This document shows, piece after piece, positions 44,692 through 53,003 of a stretch of 64,000 nt of DNA. Under the pieces are notes generated by a model that saw only the letters and a program-made list of their open reading frames with translations, was not told the DNA's origin and searched no databases. A program made the position numbers and the translations under genes. The DNA is from Paraburkholderia eburnea (GTDB lineage: Bacteria > Pseudomonadota > Gammaproteobacteria > Burkholderiales > Burkholderiaceae), in the NCBI RefSeq assembly GCF_002917095.1, contig NZ_PQGA01000005.1, positions 1-64,000 on the forward strand, written 5' to 3'. The first letter of the stretch is position 1. Every line of letters begins with the position of its first letter.

Positions 44692-45479
44692 TTCGACTCC
44701 AGCAGGAAATTCAGCACCGCCTTGTTGAACTCGTCGGTCAGCTCGACGTTCGAGATGTGCGAGGCGTTCAGTTCGACATAACGGCCACCCTGCACGGCTT
44801 CGGCCAGCTCGCGGCCCTGGGCGGGCGTCGCGGCCAGATCGTGCGTACCCGAGATCACGAGCGTCGGCGCCTGGATCGACGGGGCTTCGCCGCGCAGGTC
44901 GGCCGCGTTCAATGCTTCGCAGTTCGAAGCATAGCCGTCCTTGTCCGTGTGCACGAACACGTCGCGCGCCTGCGCGATCACGAGCGGATTGCGCGCCATG
45001 AATTCGGCCGTGAACCAGCGCGGCAGCACCGCGTCCGCCAGCGCCAGCATGCCTTCGTTGCGGGCCTTTGCCGCGCGCGGCTCCCACACTTGCGGCGAGC
45101 CGATCTTCGCGGCCGTGTTGCAGAGCACGAGACGATCGATGCGGCTGGCGAAACGCGCGCCAAGACCCACGCCCGTGAGGCCGCCCATCGAGACGCCGCA
45201 GAAATGCGCGCGCGCGATGCCGAGATGATCGAGCAGTCCGATCACGTCGCCGGTCAGTTGCTCGATCGTGTACGGGCCTTGCGGCGCGGCCGAGTGGCCG
45301 TGGCCGCGCGTGTCGTAGCGCAGCACGCGAAAGTGCTTCGAGAATTCGGCGAGCTGCGGCGTCCACATCGACACGTCGCTGCCGAGCGAGTTCGACAGAA
45401 CCAGCCACGGCGCCGTGGTGTTTTCGGCACCATCGATGCGGTAGAACAACTGCGTGTCGTTGACGGCTGCGTAAGGCAT
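44688..45479 (-). CDS. pcaD: 3-oxoadipate enol-lactonase PcaD
   Basis: A 263-residue alpha/beta hydrolase: oxyanion region LSNSLGSDVSMW, YDTRGHGHS, nucleophile Ser in CGVSMGGLTG, Asp in ISGTHD and His in NASHIS. It hydrolyses 3-oxoadipate enol-lactone to 3-oxoadipate, the substrate of PcaIJ. AGGAG precedes the ATG at 45479. Located between pcaB (4-bp gap) and pcaC (overlap). Confidence 0.95.
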   Translation of the reverse strand: MPYAAVNDTQLFYRIDGAENTTAPWLVLSNSLGSDVSMWTPQLAEFSKHFRVLRYDTRGHGHSAAPQGPYTIEQLTGDVIGLLDHLGIARAHFCGVSMGGLTGVGLGARFASRIDRLVLCNTAAKIGSPQVWEPRAAKARNEGMLALADAVLPRWFTAEFMARNPLVIAQARDVFVHTDKDGYASNCEALNAADLRGEAPSIQAPTLVISGTHDLAATPAQGRELAEAVQGGRYVELNASHISNVELTDEFNKAVLNFLLESK

Positions 45480-45483
45480 GCGG

Positions 45484-46863
45484 TTACTCCTGATGAGTCT
45501 GCGAAGAAGAAGCGGGCGAGCGCTGCGCGTAAGAAGCGAGCACCGCGTCGACAAAGGCGTGCGCCTCGCCCACGTAATTGGCGGGATCGAGCAGCGCCTT
45601 CAGGCGCGCGTCGTCCAGGTGTTGCGTGACGGCGGGTTCCGCCGCCAGCACGTCATATAGCGTGCGGCCCGACTGCACCGCCGATTTCGATGCGCGCTCA
45701 ACGAGATGATGTGCGTCGAGCCGGCCAATGCGGTCGCCAAGCGCGAGCATCACCGCCTCGCCAAGAATCAACCCATGCGTGACGTCGAGATTGGCCGCGA
45801 GACGCTCGGGCCGCACTTCGAGGCCGCCCGCGATCTGTTCGATCTGCGCGAGCGCGCCGCCCGCGAGGCGCGCGAGTTCGGGCAGCGCGTCCCATTCGGC
45901 CTGCCAGCCGCCGAGTGCGCGTTCGTGCTCCTGCACCATGCCCGCGAACACCGTGGCGACGAGGCCGGGCGCGCGCGTGGCGGCGGTCAGCACCGCGGCG
46001 CAGCCGACGGGATTGCGCTTGTGCGGCATGGTCGACGAGCTGCCCTTGCCCGCTGCCGCAGGCTCGCCCAGTTCGCCGATTTCGGTCTGCATCTGCAGCG
46101 AGATATCGCGCGCGATCTTGCCGAGCGTGCCGATCAGCATGCCGAAGAAAGACGCCGCTTCCGCGATGCGGTCGCGCTGCGTGTGCCACGGCAACGCGGG
46201 CTCCGCAAGGCCGAGGTCCTTCGCGAGTTCGGCGCTCACTTTTGCGGCGGCGTCGCGCAGGCTCGCGAGCGTGCCCGCCGCGCCACCGAACTGCAGCACC
46301 AGCGCGCGTTCGCGCAGCGCGGCGAGACGCTCGCGATGACGCAGCAGCGTGTCGAGCCACTGCGCGAATTTCAGGCCGAGCGTGATCGGCAACGCCTGCT
46401 GAAGCCAGGTGCGGCCGACGGCCGGCGTCGCGCGATGCGCGCGGGCGAGATCGGCGAGCTTCGCGCAAGTGGCGTCGAGACTGCCTTCGATCAGGGCCAG
46501 CGCATCGCGCAGTTGCAGCACCGTGGCCGTATCGATGATGTCCTGGCTCGTCGCGCCCCAGTGCACGTATTTCGCGGCTTCGGGATCGGCGTCCTTCACG
46601 CGCGCCGTCAACTGCTTGACGAGCGGAATCGCCAGATTGCCGCCAAGCGCGGCGTCGCGCGCGAGTGCTGCGGCGTCGAGCTTGTCGGCCTTGCAGGTCG
46701 CTTCGATCGCAGCCACGGCACTCTGCGGAATCACGCCATGGATCGCCGAGGCGCGCGCGAGCGCCGCTTCCACGTCGAGCATGCGCTGCAGCGTGGCGTC
46801 AGGCGACCAGACGGCGTTCATCGGCTCGGTGCCGCAGATCAGGCTCGTGAGGCGTTCAATCAT
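45484..46863 (-). CDS. pcaB: 3-carboxy-cis,cis-muconate cycloisomerase PcaB
   Basis: A 459-residue member of the fumarase/aspartase superfamily with the signature GKGSSSTMPHKRNPVGC and the HWGATSQDIIDTA block. It lactonises 3-carboxy-cis,cis-muconate. Compared with known PcaB the N-terminus up to LQRMLDVEAALARA has the expected length, supporting the ATG at 46863 in spite of a weak ribosome binding site. First gene of pcaB-D-C. Confidence 0.95.
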   Translation of the reverse strand: MIERLTSLICGTEPMNAVWSPDATLQRMLDVEAALARASAIHGVIPQSAVAAIEATCKADKLDAAALARDAALGGNLAIPLVKQLTARVKDADPEAAKYVHWGATSQDIIDTATVLQLRDALALIEGSLDATCAKLADLARAHRATPAVGRTWLQQALPITLGLKFAQWLDTLLRHRERLAALRERALVLQFGGAAGTLASLRDAAAKVSAELAKDLGLAEPALPWHTQRDRIAEAASFFGMLIGTLGKIARDISLQMQTEIGELGEPAAAGKGSSSTMPHKRNPVGCAAVLTAATRAPGLVATVFAGMVQEHERALGGWQAEWDALPELARLAGGALAQIEQIAGGLEVRPERLAANLDVTHGLILGEAVMLALGDRIGRLDAHHLVERASKSAVQSGRTLYDVLAAEPAVTQHLDDARLKALLDPANYVGEAHAFVDAVLASYAQRSPASSSQTHQE

Positions 46864-46991
46864 GGATCGATATGAAAAAAGTCTGGATGCGCGTTACAAC
46901 GAACTCGTGCGCGCACGCAAAAGCAGATGGCGCGACGCCCGGCGACGATTGCCGCCAGACGCCGCGCCACGCCGGGTCACATACAGTGAAA

Positions 46992-47005
46992 GTAACGCGC
47001 GTTAC
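46992..47005. promoter_or_regulatory. Perfect 14-bp palindrome before pcaB-D-C
   Basis: GTAACGCGCGTTAC lies seven bases beyond the pcaJ stop, in the 148-bp gap upstream of pcaB. Its half GCGCGTTAC is repeated at 46889-46897, about 108 bp away and close to the pcaB start. It may be a regulator site for the second pca unit. Confidence 0.45.
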
Positions 47006-47011
47006 GGCAGT

Positions 47012-47671
47012 TTATGCCGCGCGGCGGTTCTGCGTCGCGTCGATCAGCGCCACGCCGGCGAGTTTCTGCAGCGCGTCGAAGTCGATATCCGAATAGATCT
47101 CGCGCACGGCAAGACCTTCCGGCGTCACGTCGAAAGCGGCGAGGTCGGTGTAGATGCGGCCCACGCAGCCCACGCCCGTCACCGGATACGAACACTCGTT
47201 CACGAGCTTGCTTTCGCCCTGCTTCGTCAGCAGTTCCATCATGACGAAGACCTGCTTCGCGCCCAGCGCCAGGTCCATCGCGCCGCCCACGGCGGGGATC
47301 GCGTCGGGTGCGCCGGTGTGCCAGTTCGCCAGATCGCCCTTCACCGACACCTGGAATGCGCCCAGCACGCAGTAGTCGAGATGACCGCCGCGCATCATCG
47401 CGAACGAGTCCGCGTGATGGAAGAATGCACCGCCCGTCAGCAGCGTGACGTGCTGCTTGCCCGCGTTGATGAGTTCGTCGTCTTCTTCGCCGGGTGCGGG
47501 CGCCGGACCCATGCCGAGCAAACCGTTCTCGCTGTGCAGGAAGATTTCCTTGCTCGGATCGAGGTGGTTGGCCACCAGCGTCGGCACGCCAATGCCGAGA
47601 TTCACATAAGCGCCCTCAGGAATGTCCTGAGCCACGCGTTGAGCCATTTCGTCGCGATTCAACCGTTTCAT
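47012..47671 (-). CDS. pcaJ: 3-oxoadipate CoA-transferase subunit B PcaJ
   Basis: A 219-residue class I CoA-transferase beta subunit. The catalytic Glu lies in LHSENGLLGMGPAP, and GGAMDLALGAKQVFVMMELLTK is the family block. With PcaI it transfers CoA from succinyl-CoA to 3-oxoadipate. It starts 17 bp after the pcaI stop. Confidence 0.95.
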   Translation of the reverse strand: MKRLNRDEMAQRVAQDIPEGAYVNLGIGVPTLVANHLDPSKEIFLHSENGLLGMGPAPAPGEEDDELINAGKQHVTLLTGGAFFHHADSFAMMRGGHLDYCVLGAFQVSVKGDLANWHTGAPDAIPAVGGAMDLALGAKQVFVMMELLTKQGESKLVNECSYPVTGVGCVGRIYTDLAAFDVTPEGLAVREIYSDIDFDALQKLAGVALIDATQNRRAA

Positions 47672-47688
47672 TGCTTAACTCCGTAGCG

Positions 47689-48390
47689 TCAGGCGGCCTG
47701 ACCGGCTTGCAGCGCTTGATGCGCGGCCTGCGGCACTTCAACGACGCGCTGCACGAAAATGCCCGGCGTCACGATGTTTTCGGGGTCCAGCGCGCCAAGT
47801 TCGACCACTTCCGACACCTGCGCGATCGCGACCTTCGCGGCGCTTGCCATGATCGGACCGAAATTGCGCGCCGTCTTGCGATAGACCAGATTGCCCCAGC
47901 GGTCGCCCTTGTACGCCTTGATCAGCGCGAAGTCGGCGTGCAGCGGCGCTTCCAGCACATAGTGGCGGCCGTCGATCAGGCGCGTTTCCTTGCCTTCGGC
48001 CAGCTTGGTGCCGTAGCCCGTGGGCGTGAAGAAGCCGCCGATACCCGCGCCCGCCGCACGGATGCGCTCGGCCAGATTGCCTTGCGGCACGAGTTCGAGT
48101 TCGACTTCGCCGGCGCGATAGAGGCCGTCGAACACATACGAGTCGGTCTGGCGCGGGAACGAGCAGATGATCTTGCGCACCCGTTTGGCCTTGAGCAGCG
48201 CGGCCAGGCCCGTATCGCCATTGCCCGCGTTGTTGTTCACGATCGTCAGCTCTTTCGAGCCTTGCGCGATCAGCGCGTCGATCAGTTCCGCCGGCATGCC
48301 GGCCGTGCCGAAGCCGCCGATCATCACCGTGGCGCCGTCCTGAATACCGGCGACGGCGGCTTGAAGCGAATCAAAAATCTTGTTGATCAT
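47689..48390 (-). CDS. pcaI: 3-oxoadipate CoA-transferase subunit A PcaI
   Basis: A 233-residue class I CoA-transferase alpha subunit: VMIGGFGTAGMPAELIDAL is the signature, with NNAGNGDTGLAALL downstream. AGGA precedes the ATG at 48390; an upstream in-frame Met (48444) gives an extension unlike the family. It is the first gene of the pcaIJ unit and faces a divergent LysR gene. Confidence 0.95.
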   Translation of the reverse strand: MINKIFDSLQAAVAGIQDGATVMIGGFGTAGMPAELIDALIAQGSKELTIVNNNAGNGDTGLAALLKAKRVRKIICSFPRQTDSYVFDGLYRAGEVELELVPQGNLAERIRAAGAGIGGFFTPTGYGTKLAEGKETRLIDGRHYVLEAPLHADFALIKAYKGDRWGNLVYRKTARNFGPIMASAAKVAIAQVSEVVELGALDPENIVTPGIFVQRVVEVPQAAHQALQAGQAA

Positions 48391-48447
48391 GCCTGTTCCT
48401 GAAAGCGATGCGCCTCGCGGGAAGTCCGCGCCACTCGATCGCAAAAA

Positions 48448-48480
48448 GTTCTATATACGAACACTGATTCGTTTAGCGAA
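48448..48480. promoter_or_regulatory. Two LysR-type boxes upstream of pcaIJ
   Basis: GTTCTATATACGAAC (48448-48462) and TTCGTTTAGCGAA (48468-48480) both show the T-N11-A pattern with TTC/GAA arms, centred about 19 bp apart. This is the recognition-plus-activation site layout of LysR regulators. On the minus strand both also begin GTTCG, which resembles IclR-type PcaR sites, so the regulator could be either. Confidence 0.6.
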
Positions 48481-48647
48481 CGTCTAGCGCATTATCAGAG
48501 TGTGACTGCGCGCTTGTCAAGGCGGGGGCAACCCGATGCCGACGTCTCTGCGCACATTCCCCAATATCCGGGATTTCCATTAATGCACTAAGGTTTATTT
48601 CGTTTCAGCATAATCCTCCCGCCTGCTGTCCGCCCCATTCTCCGCCG

Positions 48648-49571
48648 ATGCACGACCTCGATCTGAACCTGATCCCCTATCTCGTCGCGATGGAAGAAAC
48701 GCGCAACGTGAGCCGCGCCGCCGAACGGCTGGGCGTGAGCCAGCCGCGCGTGAGCACGGCGCTCGGCAAGCTGCGCGAGTTTTTCGGCGATCCGCTGTTC
48801 GTGCGCACCTCGCGCGGCATGGAGCCGACGCCGCGCGCGCTCGGCCTGATCCCGGCGGCGCGCGACGCGCTCGTACGCATCGAGAAAGGCATGCTCGAAG
48901 CGCAGGATTTCGATCCGGCCACCAGCACGCACACGTTCTCGATCGCGCTGTCTGATGTCGGCGAGATCGTGTTCCTGCCGCGTCTGTTGCAGCTCTTCGC
49001 CATGCGCGCGCCGCACGCGAATCTGCGCTCGGTCTCGCTGCCGCCGAACCAGGTCGAACGCGGGCTGGAATCGGGCGACGTGGATCTGGCGGTGGGCTTC
49101 TTCCCCGATCTGGGCGGCAACAACTTCTTCCAGCAGCGCCTCTTCACGCACCGCTTCATCTGCCTGATGCGCAGCGGCCACCCGCTTGCCGGCAAGAAGA
49201 TGACGCTGGAACAGTTTCTCGGCCTGGGCCATGCGGTCGTGCGCGCCGAAGGCCGCAGCCAGGAAGTGCTCGAACACTATCTGGAGAAGAATCGTCTGCG
49301 TCGGCGCGCGGTGCTGGAAACGCCTCACTTCATGAGTCTGCCGTTCATCCTCACGCGCACCGACCTGATCGCCACCGTGCCGCACGCGATCGGCTTCGCC
49401 TATGTCTCCGAGCACGCGTCGATCACTCTCGTCGAGCCGCCGCTGCCTTTGCCGCGCTTCGATCTGAAGCAGCACTGGCATCGCAAGTATCACAACACGC
49501 CGCGCGGCGCCTGGCTGCGCAGCATCGTCGCCGAGCTGTTCAACGACGCGATGGACGAATGGCCGAAGTGA
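48648..49571 (+). CDS. LysR-family regulator, likely of the pca genes
   Basis: A 307-residue protein with an N-terminal winged helix (NVSRAAERLGVSQPRVSTALGKLREFFGDPLFVRT) and a periplasmic-binding-like sensor domain. It is divergent from pcaIJ with two LysR boxes in between, the usual arrangement for a regulator of the neighbouring operon. The sensor resembles NodD-like LysR proteins; the inducer is not known. Confidence 0.9.
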   Translation: MHDLDLNLIPYLVAMEETRNVSRAAERLGVSQPRVSTALGKLREFFGDPLFVRTSRGMEPTPRALGLIPAARDALVRIEKGMLEAQDFDPATSTHTFSIALSDVGEIVFLPRLLQLFAMRAPHANLRSVSLPPNQVERGLESGDVDLAVGFFPDLGGNNFFQQRLFTHRFICLMRSGHPLAGKKMTLEQFLGLGHAVVRAEGRSQEVLEHYLEKNRLRRRAVLETPHFMSLPFILTRTDLIATVPHAIGFAYVSEHASITLVEPPLPLPRFDLKQHWHRKYHNTPRGAWLRSIVAELFNDAMDEWPK

Positions 49572-49675
49572 TATGACGGCGGATGGGGCCAATCTGCGCG
49601 GGCGTGCGAATCGTGGAACAATGCGCCTTCGTGGTGCGCGTCGCAGCGGCGTGGCCACCTGACTGGAGCCGACGC

Positions 49676-50371
49676 ATGAGCGACGAAAAAAACGCAGAAA
49701 AGACGAAAAAACGTAAGTCGAAGGCCAGTGTCCAGGCCAACAGCGGGATCGATACCGCGACGACGCCCGCCAGCGTCGCGCGCCCTTCGCGCGAAGAAGC
49801 GGAAGACGCGGTGCGTGTGCTGCTGCGCTGGGCCGGCGACGATCCCTCGCGCGAAGGTCTGCTCGATACGCCGGGGCGCGTCGTGCGCGCCTACGAGGAG
49901 TTCTTCGCGGGCTACGAGCACGATCCGCGCGAGATCCTGTCGCGCACGTTCTCGGAAGTCGACGGCTATGACGAGATGATCGTGCTGAAAGACATCCGCT
50001 TCGAGAGCTACTGCGAACACCATATGGTGCCGATCATCGGCCGCGCGCACGTCGCCTATCTGCCCGAGCATCGCGTGGTGGGAATTTCGAAGCTCGCGCG
50101 CCTGGTCGACGCCTTCGCCAAGCGCCTGCAGATCCAGGAGAAGATGACGGCACAGATCGCCGACACGCTCAACGAGGTGCTTCAGCCCAAAGGCGTGGGC
50201 GTGATCCTCGAAGCGGCGCACCAGTGCATGTCGACGCGCGGCGTCCACAAGGCGGGCGTGACGATGGTGACTTCGCGCATGCTCGGCACCTTCCGCAGCG
50301 ACCCTTCCACGCGGCGCGAATTTCTCGCGATCGTCGGCAGTCCCGGCGTGATGAGCGTGCCGAATACCTGA
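49676..50371 (+). CDS. folE: GTP cyclohydrolase I FolE
   Basis: A 231-residue enzyme that converts GTP to dihydroneopterin triphosphate, first step of folate synthesis. Zinc ligands are visible in [11 protein letters not shown] and [24 protein letters not shown] and [19 protein letters not shown] are family blocks. The first ~45 residues are a Lys/Ala-rich extension. Start at 49676 has GGAG eight bases upstream. Confidence 0.96.
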   Translation: MSDEKNAEKTKKRKSKASVQANSGIDTATTPASVARPSREEAEDAVRVLLRWAGDDPSREGLLDTPGRVVRAYEEFFAGYEHDPREILSRTFSEVDGYDEMIVLKDIRFESYCEHHMVPIIGRAHVAYLPEHRVVGISKLARLVDAFAKRLQIQEKMTAQIADTLNEVLQPKGVGVILEAAHQCMSTRGVHKAGVTMVTSRMLGTFRSDPSTRREFLAIVGSPGVMSVPNT

Positions 50372-50392
50372 TAGCGGATAGCTGAAACGCGC

Positions 50393-50420
50393 GCGGGACG
50401 CTGCCTGAACAGCGTCCCGC
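50393..50420. terminator. Hairpin between convergent folE and cysE
   Basis: GCGGGACGCTG and CAGCGTCCCGC form an 11-pair stem with a six-base loop. No long T-run follows on either strand, but its position at the 3' ends of two convergent genes supports a terminator role. Confidence 0.55.
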
Positions 50421-50447
50421 TCGATCCTGCAAAACAGGGGAGTTTCT

Positions 50448-51380
50448 TCAGGGCGCGTCGTTGCCGCGTTCGATCTCGCGGATCTTGCCCTGGCGCACGC
50501 TGCTGCCCGGCGGCACGCTATGCGTAAGCCACACGTTCCCGCCAATCACCGATCCGCGCCCGATCGTCACGCGGCCCAGAATGGTCGCGCCGGCATAGAT
50601 CACCACATCGTCTTCGACGATCGGATGACGCGCATTGCCCTTCACGAGCGAGCCGTCGAGATCGGCCGCAAAGCTCTTCGCACCCAGCGTCACCGCCTGA
50701 TAGACCCGCACGCGCTCACCGATGATCGCCGTTTCGCCGATCACGACACCCGTGCCGTGGTCGATGAAGAAACTCGAAGCGATCTGCGCGCCCGGATGGA
50801 TATCGATGCCCGTCGCCGAATGCGCGATCTCGTTGATAAAGCGCGCCAGCAAGGGCACGCCCAGCCGATGCAGGGCATGCGCGAGCCGGTGGTGCGTCAT
50901 CGCCCAGACGCCCGGGTAGCAGAGCAGGATTTCGGTGATGTGCTGCGCGGCCGGGTCGCCCGTGAAGGCGGCCTGAATGTCGCTCACCAGTAGCGCGCGG
51001 ATGTCCGGCAGTTGATGGCCGAAGGCGCGCGCCACTTCGAAAGCGCGCGCACGCAGAACCTCGTCGCCGACATCGGCGTTCTCGGGCAGAAAACGCAGCG
51101 CGCGGCGGATCTGTTCGGCGAGCAGACGCAGCGTGCTTTCGAGCGTATGGCCGACGTAGTAATCGACGCTCTCGTCAGTGAGATCGGGCGCGCCGTAATG
51201 CGTGGGAAACAGCGCGGCGCGCAGGCCCGCCACGATGTTGACGACGGCCTCGCGCGAAGGCAACTCGCGAATGCCGAGCGGATGGCGCGTGCGGTGACGT
51301 TCTTCGCGCGACGCGCGCAGATCGGCGACGATCTGTTCGAGGCCCCAATCAGGGGAAGCGGGGGAAGCGGCATTTGACAT
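50448..51380 (-). CDS. cysE: Serine O-acetyltransferase
   Basis: A 310-residue protein whose C-terminal part is a left-handed beta-helix acyltransferase: IDIHPGAQIASSFFIDHGTGVVIGETAIIG is the serine acetyltransferase block, with hexapeptide repeats around it. It makes O-acetylserine for cysteine synthesis. The length and N-terminal helical region match the long EpsC/SAT type found in Burkholderia. The ATG at 51380 has no clear Shine-Dalgarno sequence. Confidence 0.9.
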   Translation of the reverse strand: MSNAASPASPDWGLEQIVADLRASREERHRTRHPLGIRELPSREAVVNIVAGLRAALFPTHYGAPDLTDESVDYYVGHTLESTLRLLAEQIRRALRFLPENADVGDEVLRARAFEVARAFGHQLPDIRALLVSDIQAAFTGDPAAQHITEILLCYPGVWAMTHHRLAHALHRLGVPLLARFINEIAHSATGIDIHPGAQIASSFFIDHGTGVVIGETAIIGERVRVYQAVTLGAKSFAADLDGSLVKGNARHPIVEDDVVIYAGATILGRVTIGRGSVIGGNVWLTHSVPPGSSVRQGKIREIERGNDAP

Positions 51381-51507
51381 GGTGATGCAGCGACGGCAAC
51401 GGCGCGCGTCGCCCGGAAGTGTATCGACCCCAGAGGTTACCGCTTTTTCGGCGAGTTCGCCGGAGTGACTTTTGGCTTGCCGCCGTTCGCAAAGCAAGCC
51501 GGCGAGC

Positions 51508-51741
51508 TCAGAGCGTCACGCTGCTCGCGTCGATCCAGCGCACGGCCCAGTCGCGTGCATGGGCGATGGCGGCGGCTTCGTCGGGAAAGCGCAGCTCGGC
51601 AGGAAAGAATCGGTTGGCGACCAGTTCACCGTCGCTCGAGCGCGAGATCACCACATAGGGTTGATACGTGCCGTCGCCGGCGCGTGCCGGCGCACAATTG
51701 AGCAAATAGCCGCGATGCGTGAATGCAGCGTCGAAGTGCAT
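51508..51741 (-). CDS. Small conserved-looking protein of unknown function
   Basis: A 77-residue protein: MHFDAAFTHRGYLLNCAPAR, then GTYQPYVVISRSSDGELVANRFFP and a helical end with AAIAHARDWAVRWIDA. I recall short proteins of this pattern in other Burkholderiaceae, without function. GGAAGAG precedes the ATG. Confidence 0.65.
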   Translation of the reverse strand: MHFDAAFTHRGYLLNCAPARAGDGTYQPYVVISRSSDGELVANRFFPAELRFPDEAAAIAHARDWAVRWIDASSVTL

Positions 51742-52054
51742 GTGTCTCTTCCGCCCCTGACTGCCTTGTCCGTTTTTCGTGGGCGCGTACAGGACCGTGC
51801 GGCAAAGCCACAGCGCGGCCATTCATTCGGGCCGTCTATCTAAAGCGCGCCAACTCGTAGAAAGAGGATCATACTCCGAGGAAATACGGCGATCCAACGA
51901 AAAAAATCCGCGGCGGCTGGAAGCGTTTTCCTGGCGGCCGGGCTTGCTTTTCAGCCAGATTCCGGTTTCGCATCGGGCACGTCGGAACGACTCTTGCGTA
52001 ACTTCGGATAGCAGGTTCCAGCAGACACTTCATTGTCTTTTCATGGAGAACACC

Positions 52055-52507
52055 ATGGCTCCTTCCGATGGCACCCGTCGTCCTGCGGCCATGCCGGCCC
52101 CGACCGAGCCGCCGCGCAGCGCGGCGTCGCACAACGACCGCACTCATGACAGCACCGTGGACACCGACGGCAAGAACCGCGAGGCCGCGCGCCTGGCCGG
52201 CGCTGGCCCGATCGGCCCCGACGAAGAGACCACGAGCAACGCCTCGCTCGACAACAGCGTGCCCGAAAGCACCGACGGACTGGCGGGTTTCGACAGCCGC
52301 GGTCGCGCGCACCGCATGCCGTTTGCTCCCCAGTCGGACTTCGAAGCGGTGGATCTGGGCATGACCGCACCTGAATTGCCCTACGAGATGGAGGGTCAAC
52401 CCGCCAACTCAGGCGTGCCCGTGCAGCGCCGCAGCCCGGGCCGTCTGCATTACGCGATGAACCATCTCCGGCCGACCCGAGTGTTCGAGTTGCACCGCAA
52501 GAATTGA
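52055..52507 (+). CDS. Hydrophilic protein of unknown function
   Basis: A 150-residue, Pro/Asp/Arg-rich protein without signal peptide or membrane segment; much of it looks disordered. GGAG six bases before ATG 52055 supports the start (an in-frame ATG at 52043 is less well placed). The C-terminal RRSPGRLHYAMNHLRPTRVFELHRK is basic. No family recognised. Confidence 0.6.
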   Translation: MAPSDGTRRPAAMPAPTEPPRSAASHNDRTHDSTVDTDGKNREAARLAGAGPIGPDEETTSNASLDNSVPESTDGLAGFDSRGRAHRMPFAPQSDFEAVDLGMTAPELPYEMEGQPANSGVPVQRRSPGRLHYAMNHLRPTRVFELHRKN

Positions 52508-52627
52508 TGCGTCGCCGCACGACGGCCCCGGATCGCGGACCTGACGAAAGCGTGGCGGTATGCGAGCGTGTTGCGTTTACCGCGAAAAGGCGGATAGACC
52601 CAAATTTTATGCGTTTTGAATAAGCAG

Positions 52628-52659
52628 ATCGCCGCGTGCAAAAAAATGCACGCGGCGAT
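52628..52659. terminator. Long perfect hairpin, possible terminator
   Basis: ATCGCCGCGTGCA and TGCACGCGGCGAT pair fully around a six-A loop. It lies about 120 bp after the preceding rightward gene. Only a short T-run follows, so termination is plausible but unproven. Confidence 0.5.
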
Positions 52660-52833
52660 TTAGCACGAATGTTGGATTAAGCCGATTGAGGCCTTAACAA
52701 TTATTGCCAATTACGATTTAGCGATTTGCGAAATCGGTAATGAAAGCGGAAATCCATTTCCGCCAGGTGCGCGTGTATGGGCGCGCACGCCCATGAAAAG
52801 CGGCACTTTTGTTCAGAAACCACCGATTCTGCT

Positions 52834-52888
52834 CCAGGGACTTCCCCAAAGCCCGGGCAAATCCCTGGCGCAAAGCCCGCGTCCCTGG
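52834..52888 (+). other. Candidate alternative-pairing RNA element
   Basis: CCAGGGAC (52834-52841) is complementary to GTCCCTGG (52881-52888) and, over seven bases, to TCCCTGG (52862-52868). Each 3' arm is preceded by AAAGCCCG, so the 3' part is a degenerate direct repeat. Two mutually exclusive stems are possible, as in attenuators or switches. It lies 115-170 bp before the LuxR start. Confidence 0.4.
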
Positions 52889-53003
52889 GGGATAAAGACG
52901 ATCATTGCGGATTTTAGTGATAAATTGTTACATCATAAGAAGCGAGGCTAGCAAGGGCGGCAGCATATCGCCCGAGTGACGCCTGCGGTCTGGCCCACCG
53001 CCG

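Larger units (their letters stand above)
52508..53003. other. Intergenic region rich in inverted repeats, upstream of the LuxR gene
   Basis: This 496-bp region has no plausible gene. It contains perfect inverted repeats at 52628-52659 (13-base arms), 52722-52736 (6), 52746-52763 (8) and 52777-52794 (7), and a larger element at 52834-52888 in which CCAGGGA can pair with either of two TCCCTGG copies. A weak promoter-like pair TTGCGG / TTACAT with 17-base spacing lies at 52905-52933. Confidence 0.55.
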
